DNA of 47,865 bases from Oscillatoriales cyanobacterium CG2_30_40_61. Its GTDB lineage: Bacteria; Cyanobacteriota; Cyanobacteriia; Cyanobacteriales; Microcoleaceae. The notes beneath the pieces were generated by a model, which saw nothing but the letters and a program-made list of their open reading frames with translations, made no database searches and was not told the origin of the DNA. Where the stretch lies: positions 1 to 47,865 of the forward strand of contig MNYZ01000078.1 of the NCBI GenBank assembly GCA_001873365.1, in the 5' to 3' direction. Position 1 is the first letter of the stretch; each line of letters opens with the position of its first letter. Both the position numbers and the translations under genes were made by a program. Below are positions 9,559 through 18,387 of the stretch, piece after piece.

Positions 9559-9586
9559 GTAGAGACGTTGCATGCAACGTCTCTAC
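9559..9586. repeat. Perfect 28-bp palindrome between aroK and the NUDIX gene
   Basis: The half-site GTAGAGACGTTGCA is followed directly by its exact reverse complement. From general knowledge, this palindrome is a very common dispersed element in filamentous cyanobacteria. It can form a strong hairpin in RNA and may separate aroK from the NUDIX gene. Confidence 0.85.
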
Positions 9587-9591
9587 TATAA

Positions 9592-10143
9592 TTAATTTAA
9601 ACCATAGGATTGAGGTTTTAAAATAGTCGGAATTTTTTCTAAGATTTGGGTAGCAACTTGTTGGGGGACACCGCCCGGATTAATTTTAATTTCGAGATCG
9701 GCTTGATCGTAAAGGGATTGACGTTTTTCTAATATAGTTTGTAATTGTTGTAATGGGTCGGGATGTTGTAATAAAGGTCGGGTTTGATCTTCTTTTAAAC
9801 GGTTATAGAGTTCTTCAACCGGAACATTGAGCCAAATAATTATTCCATGTCTGAGATAACTCCAATTCATTTGTTTAAGAATAATTCCTCCCCCGGTCGC
9901 CACTACAAATTTTTTATAGGCACAAATTTCTGATAACACTTTAGACTCTAACTCCCTAAAAACTGCTTCTCCTTCCGTGGCAAAGATATCAGAAATAGAC
10001 TGATTAGTTGTTTTGCTAATTAGATCATCGGTATCCATGAATTTATACCCTAATTGCTTGGCTAATAATCGGCCAACGGTACTTTTCCCCGACCCCATCA
10101 TCCCAATTAAATAGATATTGATTCCTTTTAATTGTGCTTGCAA
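9592..10143 (-). CDS. aroK: Shikimate kinase
   Basis: Phosphorylates shikimate at the 3-hydroxyl with ATP, in the pathway to chorismate and aromatic amino acids. The P-loop GMMGSGKST, the shikimate-binding DTDD segment (FMDTDDLI), the Gly-rich ATGGG motif and the lid arginine in DQTRPLL are all present. No ATG lies before the P-loop. A TTG at 10143 has AGGAG 11 bases upstream and gives a normal N-terminus (about 183 aa), so it is preferred. A further TTG at 10164 would add seven residues. Cytoplasmic. Confidence 0.9.
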   Translation of the reverse strand: MQAQLKGINIYLIGMMGSGKSTVGRLLAKQLGYKFMDTDDLISKTTNQSISDIFATEGEAVFRELESKVLSEICAYKKFVVATGGGIILKQMNWSYLRHGIIIWLNVPVEELYNRLKEDQTRPLLQHPDPLQQLQTILEKRQSLYDQADLEIKINPGGVPQQVATQILEKIPTILKPQSYGLN

Positions 10144-10220
10144 AATTATTAGATCTCCTGGCAAACTAACCGTTAATTATATCATTTTATGGTGCAAATT
10201 TTCAACAATAAATCTGAATT

Positions 10221-10925
10221 TTAGGGAAGATTGGATTGATCCTCCTCATCTTCTAATCCCCAATCTTCTTGATCATAATTATTATAACTTTGAGGTTTAA
10301 TATCATCTTGAATTTTCGTTTTAGGAGGCGGGGTAATAATTCGATAATCAGCATCATACACCGTTTCAACTTTCCCAACTCCGGTACTACTAGAATCCCG
10401 ATCTTCGTAGGAATAGGCATAGGATGAATCGGACTCAGTTGCGGTTTGGGCTGGTTTTTCCCCGGTGTCTCTATCTTCTCCCCCCCAAGACGGGTCAAAG
10501 GGTTTTACTTCCGTTTCCCAATCATCATCATCGGCAAAACGACTCCGACGAGGTTCGGGTTCCGAAGGACTCACCGAACCAGAGGCCGTATAAACCTGTT
10601 CTGGCGTGGGTTGAACGGGTTCGGGAGTATAACCCCAAGAAGACTGATTAACGGGGTCTAGGGGGGGTTTAGTAACGGTCTCAGAAGACGATTTAGAGGC
10701 AGAAACAGGTTTAACCTTCTGATGATCAATTTGAAATAAATTATGAATAATTACATAGGTTAATATTCCAGCAGCGATCGCAATTAAAATCCAAACAGAA
10801 AGAGGTAAAGTAGGCAGTTGATTACCTAAAAAAATTAAAGACAGAGATGGGGATAAATTTTGGATCGTAAAGATCGCCAAACCTCCCACCAGAATTAGTA
10901 AACTAATTAGTTGTGTAATAGACAT
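10221..10925 (-). CDS. LapA-domain (DUF1049) membrane protein with acidic tail
   Basis: Two transmembrane helices in the first 60 residues (about 5-24 and 39-60), with the short intervening loop typical of the lipopolysaccharide assembly protein A domain. They are followed by a long, low-complexity Ser/Pro/Asp/Glu-rich cytoplasmic tail of about 170 residues. The tail has no recognisable fold and is probably disordered. The family is linked to envelope assembly in proteobacteria; the cyanobacterial role is not established. It is transcribed in the same direction as aroK but with a 77-bp gap. Confidence 0.75.
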   Translation of the reverse strand: MSITQLISLLILVGGLAIFTIQNLSPSLSLIFLGNQLPTLPLSVWILIAIAAGILTYVIIHNLFQIDHQKVKPVSASKSSSETVTKPPLDPVNQSSWGYTPEPVQPTPEQVYTASGSVSPSEPEPRRSRFADDDDWETEVKPFDPSWGGEDRDTGEKPAQTATESDSSYAYSYEDRDSSSTGVGKVETVYDADYRIITPPPKTKIQDDIKPQSYNNYDQEDWGLEDEEDQSNLP

Positions 10926-10994
10926 TTTTTTAATAGGTTGTAATATTTTTATTTGTCAATGATCGCCGAAAACCTCTGTTTTTATCCTAGATTT

Positions 10995-11071
10995 GATCCC
11001 CCTAAATCCCCCTTAATAAGGGGGAATTGGAAGTCCGGTTCCCCCCTTATTAAGGGGGGCTAGGGGGGATC
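10995..11071. repeat. 77-bp imperfect inverted repeat (dispersed cyanobacterial type)
   Basis: The left arm starts GATCCCCCTAAATCCCCC and continues with a small inner palindrome (CCCCCTTAATAAGGGGG). The right arm ends with the near-complement GGGGGGCTAGGGGGGATC. It is a compact palindromic element of the MITE/REP kind, with no coding capacity. It lies between the RNase II/R stop and the LapA gene and can fold into a strong hairpin in either transcript. Confidence 0.85.
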
Positions 11072-11072
11072 T

Positions 11073-13367
11073 TTAGGAAAAATAGGGTTCCTCGTTATCC
11101 TCTGAGGCTTCACTACCGCCACCGACCGCGACTAAATCGATTTGTTGACGATAGTAGTCTACACTTTTTACCTGGACTTCGACATTATCCCCAAGACGGT
11201 ATTGATTGCGATTTTTGCGACCGACTAAGGTTTGTTGACGAGAACGGTATTCATACCAGTCATCCTTGAGGGAGGACACATGAACCAGTCCTTCCACCCG
11301 TAAAACCTTACCTCCAGGGGACTTAACCTCAATTTCCACAAAGAACCCATAGGACTGAACCCCAGTAATTAAGCCAATGAAGTTTTGACCCGTGCGTTCC
11401 TTCATAAACCCGGTTTTCTTGAGTCCTTCTAAGTCCTCCTCCGCATCCACCGCCACACTTTCCCGTTCACTCAGATGAATCACTAACTGGTTAAACTGAC
11501 TTTCCAACTCATGCTGAATTTCCGGGGGGAGCACATTCCAGGTAATTTTCCCATGACAGGAAGAATGGCCCAAATCCACCCGTTCCTTAGCCCGGGTGGA
11601 ACGGCGATCGCGCCCCTCCTCAAACACGCTTTTGAGTACCCGCAAAATCTGTAAATCGCAATAGCGAGACAGGGGGGAAGTGCAATGGGTATAACAGGGG
11701 AGAGCCAAGCCAAAATGAAGTTTAGCAGTGGTGCTATAAACCGCCGGTTTCAGGGTTTCTTCTAATAAATAACTCAAAACCCGTTCCGCCCGACTATTTG
11801 CCAATTCCTCGGTAAATTGTTGGAACGTCCCCGGTTCCACCTCCTCATCTTCCTCTAAAAATAATTCCGTCCCCAAATGGGTTGCTAATTTAGCTAACTC
11901 CGAGACATCAGAAGCCTCTGGGGGCGGTTGGACGCGGTAAATCGCCGGAACCCCCAAGGTATGTAAATGACTCCCGACAATTTGATTCGCTAATACCACC
12001 AATTCCGAAATCATCGCCCGGGCGGGAGATAAAGAGGAGAGAACAATCGGCCCTAGTTCTCCTTCATCATTGAAGTGGCAATGACTATCGGGTAAATTTA
12101 GCTCAAAACTCCCCCTTTCCAGGCGAATTTGCCTTACGGCCCGACTCAGTTCTAAGAAGTTTTCGAGGACATTGGCAAAAGGTGAGGGTTCACCATCGAG
12201 AATAGCCTGGGTTTGTTCAAAGCCCAGTTGATGATCGACCCGGATCACACTGGGTTGGATCTCGTATTCGATGACCCGTCCGGCCATGTCTAAGGTGATC
12301 ATAATCGACAGGGCCAACCGTTCCTCGTCAGGAACTAGAGCCAAGCGATCGCTCATAATGGTTTCGGGATAAATCGGAATTAATTTATCCGCTAAATGAA
12401 TCGCCGTTCCCCGTTTGCGAGCTTCTCGGTCAAGATCACTATCGGGGAGAATATAGTGAGCAGCATCGGCTAAATGCACCCCTAACTGCCAATGATCGGA
12501 TTTGGTTTGTTCAATACTAAAGGCATGATCGATGCAGGGACGACGCTTGGCCCGTTCTTCATCTTCTAAAACCGAAAATTCAGGATTACCTAAATCCGGT
12601 TCAAAACTCATGGTTAAGACATTGCGAATATCAACCCGATTTTTTAAGTCACTTTTTTTCAAGGTACTAGAAATCGCCTCGGCTTCTCGGAGGACTCCGG
12701 CCGGCCATTTCCGGGGTAAATCGTGTTTACAACAAACAATATCTAAATCATCGGCATCTTCAGCATCAGAACCCAAAATTTGGACAACGTGACCCAGGGG
12801 ACGATGGACACCAATCGGATAACGCAGGACTTCGACATGAACTAAATGATCTACGGCCCCAGCTAGTTCAGAAGGGTCATTAATTAGGTCTAATTCAAAT
12901 AACAACCGATCATCTAAAGGTACTGCCCGATAACCGGTTTTTGATTGTTTAATTCTGGCTAAAACCGAAGGATTAGCCCGTTCTAAAATCACATAAACTT
13001 CTCCTTCAGGAGAACGGCGGCGACTACCTTCTTTAATGATTCTAACTAGAACCCGATCGCCATTCCAAGCCGTACTTAGATGACTTTCGCGAATATAAAC
13101 ATCCTCGGCTCCTTCGGTATCTTGAATCGCAAAACAGAAGCCTTTACTTGAACATCGTAGTTTGGCTTCCACAATTCCTTCTTCGGGAATTCGTCGATAA
13201 CGACCTTTATCTTTTTCCAGAATTCCAATTCGTTCCAAAGCATCTAAAGCAATCTGAAATCTTCGCAGACTTTCCTCGTCAGGGGCGAGTTTTTTCTCTA
13301 AAGCCTTGGGCGTGACTAATTTATCATCGGAAAAATAGGCTAACAGTGTAGCGATTGAAAATTCCAT
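11073..13367 (-). CDS. rnr: RNase II/R family 3'-5' exoribonuclease
   Basis: Processive, hydrolytic 3'-5' RNA degradation in the cytoplasm. After an N-terminal winged-helix/cold-shock-like region (to about residue 200), the RNB catalytic domain carries HLADAAHYI, then DLDREARKRGTAIHLAD and SDRLALVPDEERLALS. The aspartates needed for metal binding are present. A C-terminal S1 RNA-binding domain follows (GLITGVQSYGFFVEIE). The ATG at 13367 is chosen (764 aa); an upstream alternative at 13490 adds 41 residues unlike the family. Whether it behaves as RNase R or RNase II cannot be told; Synechocystis Zam and VacB are relatives. A palindromic element lies just past the stop. Confidence 0.85.
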   Translation of the reverse strand: MEFSIATLLAYFSDDKLVTPKALEKKLAPDEESLRRFQIALDALERIGILEKDKGRYRRIPEEGIVEAKLRCSSKGFCFAIQDTEGAEDVYIRESHLSTAWNGDRVLVRIIKEGSRRRSPEGEVYVILERANPSVLARIKQSKTGYRAVPLDDRLLFELDLINDPSELAGAVDHLVHVEVLRYPIGVHRPLGHVVQILGSDAEDADDLDIVCCKHDLPRKWPAGVLREAEAISSTLKKSDLKNRVDIRNVLTMSFEPDLGNPEFSVLEDEERAKRRPCIDHAFSIEQTKSDHWQLGVHLADAAHYILPDSDLDREARKRGTAIHLADKLIPIYPETIMSDRLALVPDEERLALSIMITLDMAGRVIEYEIQPSVIRVDHQLGFEQTQAILDGEPSPFANVLENFLELSRAVRQIRLERGSFELNLPDSHCHFNDEGELGPIVLSSLSPARAMISELVVLANQIVGSHLHTLGVPAIYRVQPPPEASDVSELAKLATHLGTELFLEEDEEVEPGTFQQFTEELANSRAERVLSYLLEETLKPAVYSTTAKLHFGLALPCYTHCTSPLSRYCDLQILRVLKSVFEEGRDRRSTRAKERVDLGHSSCHGKITWNVLPPEIQHELESQFNQLVIHLSERESVAVDAEEDLEGLKKTGFMKERTGQNFIGLITGVQSYGFFVEIEVKSPGGKVLRVEGLVHVSSLKDDWYEYRSRQQTLVGRKNRNQYRLGDNVEVQVKSVDYYRQQIDLVAVGGGSEASEDNEEPYFS

Positions 13368-13800
13368 GTAGCGATTAATCCTCTTTGTCAGAATCAGGTT
13401 TCGGGTGTTAGGGATGGGATATTTAGTGTTAAATGAGTGAAGGTTGAGCAAAGAAGTGATTTGGTGCTTCCCACCCATCGCACACCTCATACCCTATCCC
13501 GAAAACCCCATCTTGAAAACACCTGGGGGGAACTTCTCACGGGTTGATTCTACTAACCCCATAAGGACAGTGTTACAATCAAGGGTGGACAGAAGCCGTC
13601 CGTTAGATATAGGGGCTAAAGGCAAAAGAGATCAGACCCTAGTATTTATTCCCTTGATTAATGCTAACTTCGAGCTTGTGGAATAGCGCCCAATGTTGAT
13701 TCCCTTGGTGCTTGTGAGATAGGGTATAGAACTTGTGAAGTTTAGCTTTGTGAATGACTAATCTTTAAGTATATCGTAGTTTGTTTAGGAATTATTGATT
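13368..13800. other. Divergent intergenic region between RNase II/R and a dsRBD-like gene
   Basis: 433 bp with no credible gene; small ORFs here have no recognisable features. It holds an extended -10-like TGTTACAAT (13571-13579) on the plus strand and a nested inverted repeat (13577-13659, listed separately). It probably contains both divergent promoters. Confidence 0.5.
13577..13659 (+). ncRNA. Candidate structured RNA or long 5' UTR
   Basis: AATCAAGGG (13577-13585) pairs perfectly with CCCTTGATT (13651-13659). The enclosed sequence can form two further hairpins: GGAC/GTCC (13587-13590 with 13598-13601) and TAGGG/CCCTA (13610-13614 with 13637-13641). This is more pairing than expected by chance in an AT-rich gap. 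However, the best -10 element overlaps the 5' arm, so the two readings compete. The family is not recognised. Confidence 0.25.
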
Positions 13801-14583
13801 ATGTTGACTCAATTGCGATCTCGTTATCCGGGGGGAAGTTTAATTTCTGAGTTACTGACTATTTATCAAGGAAAATATGTGGTGCGGGCCGTGGTACAAG
13901 TCGATGAAGTGATTCTAACCACGGCATTAGCCGCCGCCGATACCGTTGAGTTAGCAGAGGATCAGGCCAAAAAACGGGCGATTCAATCCCTGGATCTCGA
14001 TCCCACCCGACCCCAACCTCCTACCTCCAGGGAACCTTTAAAACCCACGCCGCTTGAACTCAAGCCAGAGGTTCCAACGGCCGTTTCTGTCTCCCCAACT
14101 TCTCTGAGCTTTGCAAGTCCGGCTCACCTGCCTGCCTCTTTTATCCCCGATCAAGATTCCGGGGTAATTCCCTCCCTCACCTCCGATGATTGGTTATCGG
14201 CTACCTATATTCAGCCTAAAACCGACAAGACCCCGGATCAGGAGCCGGAGGGGAAATCCTCCACCCCTAAGACTCCTAAAGGACGCAGTGCCTCCTTACC
14301 CCCGGTTCCGACGACCACGGAAATGCTTTCTTCCTATTCCGATGAACCCGAATTGAGTCAGGCTCCAGCCAGTTCCAGTCGTCCTTTAGAAACAACGGAT
14401 TTTTCCTCGGATATTGCTAAAACCGATATTGAATTAAGACGGTTACGGTGGACACCGGATCAAGGTCGCGCCCATTTACTAAAAGCTTATGGGAAACGGT
14501 CTCGCCAGCATTTAACTGATGATGAATTACTGGATTTTCTCCACTATTTAGAATCCCTTTCCACCCCGACCGAATCCCCCTAA
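13801..14583 (+). CDS. Protein of unknown function with dsRBD-like N-terminus
   Basis: A 261-aa protein in three parts. Residues 1-65 follow an alpha-beta-beta-beta-alpha pattern (SLISELLTIYQGKYVVRAVV, then a strand, then AEDQAKKRAIQSL) that resembles a double-stranded RNA-binding domain, including the final KK-AxxxAI helix. A long Pro/Ser/Thr-rich linker follows (about 70-205), probably disordered. The last 45 residues form a compact, conserved-looking helical segment (LRWTPDQGRAHLL, then LTDDELLDFLHYLE). The ATG at 13801 is preferred over the TTG at 13795. The gene is divergent from RNase II/R. The dsRBD reading is a fold guess from pattern only. I do not recognise a named family. Confidence 0.6.
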   Translation: MLTQLRSRYPGGSLISELLTIYQGKYVVRAVVQVDEVILTTALAAADTVELAEDQAKKRAIQSLDLDPTRPQPPTSREPLKPTPLELKPEVPTAVSVSPTSLSFASPAHLPASFIPDQDSGVIPSLTSDDWLSATYIQPKTDKTPDQEPEGKSSTPKTPKGRSASLPPVPTTTEMLSSYSDEPELSQAPASSSRPLETTDFSSDIAKTDIELRRLRWTPDQGRAHLLKAYGKRSRQHLTDDELLDFLHYLESLSTPTESP

Positions 14584-14622
14584 AATCGGTTTTACTCTCC
14601 CATAATATGTACAACTAATTCC

Positions 14623-15009
14623 CTAGTATGACGATGACGCCGATGCTCCCACCAGATAAATTCCTTGCCAGGTTCCTAATAGTAACCTTCCCTGGGAAAT
14701 CGGGATTTGTTCAGAAGTATGGGTCAGAATTGTCCGAATATGGGCGGGCATATCATCGGCCCCTTCAGCATCGTGGATATAATAATTACCTTCGGGAACT
14801 AATTTAGATAAAAAGTTCTCTAAATCCCTGAGTACATCGGAATCGGCGTTTTCTTGAATAATTAAGCTGGCGGAAGTATGACGTAAAAACAGATGACAAA
14901 TTCCCATCTTGATCCCAGAGTTTTTAACCACTTCCTGTACATAAGCCGTAATTGTAGAAAATGATTTTCCACTGGTTTGTACTTCTAAAATTTCTTGATA
15001 ATGCGCCAT
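14623..15009 (-). CDS. yjbQ: YjbQ/UPF0047 family protein
   Basis: A 128-aa protein with the family's signature stretches: CHLFLRHTSASLIIQENAD and, near the end, QGRLLLGTWQGIYL. The conserved His and acidic residues of the putative metal site are kept. Members are annotated as secondary thiamine-phosphate synthase because of weak rescue activity; their main role is unresolved. No thiamine genes or TPP riboswitch are nearby. It lies downstream of the glycosyltransferase-like gene on the same strand, separated by a short palindromic repeat. Confidence 0.9.
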   Translation of the reverse strand: MAHYQEILEVQTSGKSFSTITAYVQEVVKNSGIKMGICHLFLRHTSASLIIQENADSDVLRDLENFLSKLVPEGNYYIHDAEGADDMPAHIRTILTHTSEQIPISQGRLLLGTWQGIYLVGASASSSY

Positions 15010-15019
15010 AATTCAACCC

Positions 15020-15040
15020 GTAGTAAGCCCTTTAGGGCTT
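15020..15040. repeat. Copy of the AAGCCCT/AGGGCTT palindromic repeat
   Basis: GTAGTAAGCCCTTTAGGGCTT differs by one base from the reverse complement of the two copies at 33460-33528. Its core is a perfect 7-bp inverted repeat with a 2-base loop. It sits between two same-strand genes. Confidence 0.8.
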
Positions 15041-15065
15041 TCTTCTCCATTAAATTATCTTAAAC

Positions 15066-16178
15066 TTAATCAACAATATAGTCAATCACCGCTTGAGCGA
15101 TCGCTTCATTTCCATTTTTATCTAAGGTTTCAGATAACCGGGGTTTGCTCAAAGGTTGGTGTAAAAAATTCCAATCCTGTTCAAAAAATTCCGTCGCCGG
15201 GATAATCTGATGTGTCCCATAATTTTCTAACCATTCTAATAAAACCGGAGCTTCGGCAAATCCATCTCTGGTTAAAGAAACCACGGGAATATCTAACCGT
15301 AATGCCTCCGCAAAGGTACTATAACCAGGTTTAGAAATTACCTGACTACACAGGGGCATTAAATCCACCGGACGCACATGGAAGGGATGGGAATTGTGAT
15401 CCGGTAATTTCAGAGAATTACTGACTTGAATTAAATTAGGAAACGGCGGTAAATGCTGATCAAATGTAATAAATGTATAATCCGATAACCGTTCAATATT
15501 ATCATAGGGAATAGCCGATAATCCCAAACCGCCAAAAGTCAATAATATGGTGGTTTCCCGTGGGGTTTTAATCCCTAACTTTCCCCGGAGATAATCTAAA
15601 TCAAACCGAGGATTTCCCCCGGTTAAACCCACATCAATTTGATCGGGAAAAGCCGGCATTGGTTCATGGAGAGGCAGGCGAAACAGGCGATCGCATTGAC
15701 TAAAACAACCGGAAATCCAATCGGCTAACTCGATAAAATCTTCCCCCCAATCTCGATAGATAAAATCCCAGCCAAAATTACCCATCATCCAACAGGGAAT
15801 CCCCGCAGCCTTAGCAATTTCGGTGGCTAGGGGAGAAATATCAGCTAAGATTAAATCAACTTTATTTTGTTTAATAAAACTCACTTCCCCGGCAATAATT
15901 GCCCGTTGTGAGTGGCGAATTTTTTGCCATTTTTCCAGGGTTGCTGTTTTATCCATAGTCAAACTATCGGACTGCACCACCCCCACATCAAAACCGCGAG
16001 GACGGATAATAAAATCTCCCTCCAAATAAGATTCTAATAACCATCGCGGGGCCGTGGTGACTAAAATCAATAAAACATCAGGAAAACGCCTTTGAATTTC
16101 ATTGGCAACCGCAGAGGTTCTAACCGCATGACCAAATCCATGATTGGTAATTGCTAAATATACAGTAGGTCTTGACAT
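15066..16178 (-). CDS. Glycosyltransferase-like protein (GT-B fold, MurG-like)
   Basis: A 370-aa protein. The N-terminal motif TNHGFGHAVRTSAVA resembles the nucleotide-sugar glycosyltransferase-like domain seen in plant L-arabinokinases and bacterial MurG-like proteins. The C-terminal half has LLTFGGLGLS and a donor-binding loop (SKPGYSTFAEALRLDIPVV) typical of GT-B enzymes. No membrane helix or signal peptide is seen. Donor and acceptor are unknown. It is divergent from the radical SAM gene, with 132 bp shared upstream DNA that probably holds both promoters. Confidence 0.75.
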   Translation of the reverse strand: MSRPTVYLAITNHGFGHAVRTSAVANEIQRRFPDVLLILVTTAPRWLLESYLEGDFIIRPRGFDVGVVQSDSLTMDKTATLEKWQKIRHSQRAIIAGEVSFIKQNKVDLILADISPLATEIAKAAGIPCWMMGNFGWDFIYRDWGEDFIELADWISGCFSQCDRLFRLPLHEPMPAFPDQIDVGLTGGNPRFDLDYLRGKLGIKTPRETTILLTFGGLGLSAIPYDNIERLSDYTFITFDQHLPPFPNLIQVSNSLKLPDHNSHPFHVRPVDLMPLCSQVISKPGYSTFAEALRLDIPVVSLTRDGFAEAPVLLEWLENYGTHQIIPATEFFEQDWNFLHQPLSKPRLSETLDKNGNEAIAQAVIDYIVD

Positions 16179-16310
16179 TGTATAAAAATTTGGGATTAGT
16201 TAGATTAACAGAAATTCAATTTTGGTGATTCGATCAAATAATCATACTTAGGATAGATAAAAATTAAGCCGATGTCACCTAAAATTAGTAAAGTAAGAAA
16301 CTGAAAATTC

Positions 16311-17879
16311 ATGAAAGTATTGCTGCTCTATCCTCAATTTCCTCAATCTTTTTGGTCTTATGATCGCTTCATGGAAATTGCTGGTCTAAAAGCAGTGATT
16401 CCACCGTTAGGAATTATTACAGTTGCAGCCCTATTACCGCAAGACTGGGAGATTAGATTTCGCGATCGCAATGTCACCTATGAAACCCAAGCCGACTGGG
16501 ACTGGTGCGATCTGGTGATTCTTTCTGCCATGCTAGTACAAAAACCCGACTTTCAAGCCTTAATTCAAAAAGCCGTAAACCTGGGTAAAACCGTAGCCGT
16601 CGGCGGCCCCTATCCCACCTCCGTCCCCCAGGATGCCCTCGACGCCGGGGCAGATTTCCTGATTCTCGATGAAGGGGAAATGACCATTCCCCTATTCCTA
16701 GAAGCCCTGAGTCAAGGCCAAACCCAGGGGATATTTCGCTCTAGTGAAAAGCCCGATGTCAGTCAAAGTCCCATCCCCCGTTTTGACCTGCTGCACCGGG
16801 ATAGCTACTTAATGATGGCGATGCAGTTTTCCCGGGGGTGTCCCTTCAACTGCGAATTCTGTGACATTATTTCCCTTTATGGCCGCAAACCCCGCACCAA
16901 AGAGCCGTCTCAAGCCCTAAAGGAGTTACAAACCCTCTATGATCTGGGTTGGCGCGGTTCCCTGTTTATTGTAGATGATAACTTTATTGGCAACCAGAAA
17001 AACGTTAAATCCTTTCTCCGGGAGCTAATTCCCTGGATGGAGCAACATAACCATCCCTTCACCTTTATTACCGAAGCCTCGGTGAATTTAGCCGAAGATG
17101 ATGAACTTTTGCAACTGATGGGAGAAGCGGGTTTTTATGCCGTCTTCCTGGGAATTGAAACCCCCGACCAAGATAGCCTGAAATTCACCCGCAAACAGCA
17201 GAATACCCGTAGTCCCCTAGTAGAAGCCTGTCGTAAAATCAACCAGGCGGGGCTACTGATTTATGCCGGGTTTATCCTCGGTTTTGATGGAGAAAAAGCG
17301 GGCGCTGGTGATCGGATTCAAGCCTTTATTGAAGAAACCAGTATTCCTCAACCGATGCTAGGTATTCTTCAAGCCCTCCCGAATACGGCCCTTTGGGATC
17401 GGCTCAAACAAGAAAAACGCTTAATCGCAGAAAACGGTCATCCCACCGGCGACCAAAATACCCTAATGAATTTTATCCCCACTCGCCCCATGGCCGACAT
17501 CGCCCAGGAGTATGTGGAAGGGTTTTGGACACTATACGAGCCAGAGAATTATCTAAGACGCTGTTTGCAACAATGCCTCAAAATTAACTGCTCCCAAACC
17601 AAAAAACAAACCATGCAGTTTCCCCTGGGAAAAGGGTTAAGATTAGTGGCTCAAGTTATTTGGCATCAGGGGATACGGCGGGCCGAGATTAGGGGACAGT
17701 TTTGGCATCAACTTTGGATCATCCTCCAGAAAAAACCCCAAGTGCTGAATATGTATCTAGGGCTATGTGCGGCGGGGGAACATTTCTGGGAATATCGCGC
17801 CTTAGCCAGAGAAAGGATTGAGCAACAGATAGCAACCCCTGACGTCAAGATCCTCACCTCTTCAACCCGTAGGGTGTAG
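16311..17879 (+). CDS. B12-binding-domain radical SAM enzyme (DUF4070-type C-terminus)
   Basis: A 522-aa protein. An N-terminal cobalamin-binding-like Rossmann domain spans about residues 1-140 (VAVGGPYPTS segment). The radical SAM core has the 4Fe-4S cluster motif CPFNCEFC at about 177-185 and a SAM-binding GIETP strand (VFLGIETPD). The C-terminal extension matches the class that includes hopanoid-modifying and other cobalamin-dependent methylases. The classic DxHxxG B12 ligand is not evident, so cobalamin may bind base-off or not at all. The substrate is unknown. No hopanoid or terpenoid genes are adjacent. Confidence 0.8.
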   Translation: MKVLLLYPQFPQSFWSYDRFMEIAGLKAVIPPLGIITVAALLPQDWEIRFRDRNVTYETQADWDWCDLVILSAMLVQKPDFQALIQKAVNLGKTVAVGGPYPTSVPQDALDAGADFLILDEGEMTIPLFLEALSQGQTQGIFRSSEKPDVSQSPIPRFDLLHRDSYLMMAMQFSRGCPFNCEFCDIISLYGRKPRTKEPSQALKELQTLYDLGWRGSLFIVDDNFIGNQKNVKSFLRELIPWMEQHNHPFTFITEASVNLAEDDELLQLMGEAGFYAVFLGIETPDQDSLKFTRKQQNTRSPLVEACRKINQAGLLIYAGFILGFDGEKAGAGDRIQAFIEETSIPQPMLGILQALPNTALWDRLKQEKRLIAENGHPTGDQNTLMNFIPTRPMADIAQEYVEGFWTLYEPENYLRRCLQQCLKINCSQTKKQTMQFPLGKGLRLVAQVIWHQGIRRAEIRGQFWHQLWIILQKKPQVLNMYLGLCAAGEHFWEYRALARERIEQQIATPDVKILTSSTRRV

Positions 17880-18387
17880 AAAGTATCTTTAATTGTGCAA
17901 TATCCCTAAAGCAGCTTCTAAGCGGTAAGTTTTGGACAAGGGAAATCACTCCACCGGAGGACTGATGCCCCAACAGCAGGGGTAATTCCAGCAAAATGAT
18001 ATATGACCCAAATCCCCGACATGAAGCCGGAGATGACCGTATAGGGCATCGGGGTGATGTATTGTCCTTTGACGATGGATTTTAATAAGTCACTGAAATT
18101 TAGCCACAAGTTCAGTTCGATTTAAACTGAATCCCCTGATTTGTACTTGAGCTTTTGATAATTCAGAGATTGAATATACTATTAATTCAGGAAATACGCC
18201 GAATCATTCAAAAAACAGGGTACAGACGTTTTATGGTAAGTCTTGAGGGTTAGGGACTATTCTTAGCCGTCGGGCTTGGTAGAAACCGGGTCTAACAGCA
18301 AAATCGCTTAACAATGGAGAGGTGTGTGTGAGTTTTGTGTTTTACCTGAGAAACTTCAGTTGTGACCAGTGATCAAGGGCTAATTTC
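17880..18387. other. 508-bp gap before the cyclase gene
   Basis: Apart from the SulP remnant (17918-18109) I see no gene, RNA or repeat. The last 250 bp probably carries the cyclase promoter and leader, but no convincing -35/-10 pair stands out. Confidence 0.5.
17918..18109 (-). pseudogene. Decayed fragment of a SulP-family transporter (BicA/sulfate permease-like)
   Basis: The reading frame contains GQYITPMPYTVISGFMSGI, very close to the conserved SulP signature (FIPYPVVSGFMSGIGVI) of sulfate permeases and the bicarbonate transporter BicA. The match runs for about 35 residues, from LLKSIVKG to VI. It then falls apart through apparent small deletions, with TPAVGAS still echoing the family, and hits a stop. 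No flanking SulP domain, STAS domain or start region exists. It lies in an otherwise empty 508-bp gap. It reads as a pseudogene remnant rather than a 63-aa gene. Confidence 0.55.

Noticed and set aside
10253-10661. Three small ORFs over the LapA-like gene
   Set aside because: They come from the low-complexity tail of the LapA-like gene read in other frames.
13444-13686. 80-aa ORF between RNase II/R and the dsRBD-like gene
   Set aside because: No start context or domain; it crosses a promoter-like element and a stem-loop.
14623-15009. TPP riboswitch ahead of yjbQ
   Set aside because: The upstream gap is only about 55 bases and holds a palindromic repeat; no THI-box sequence is present.
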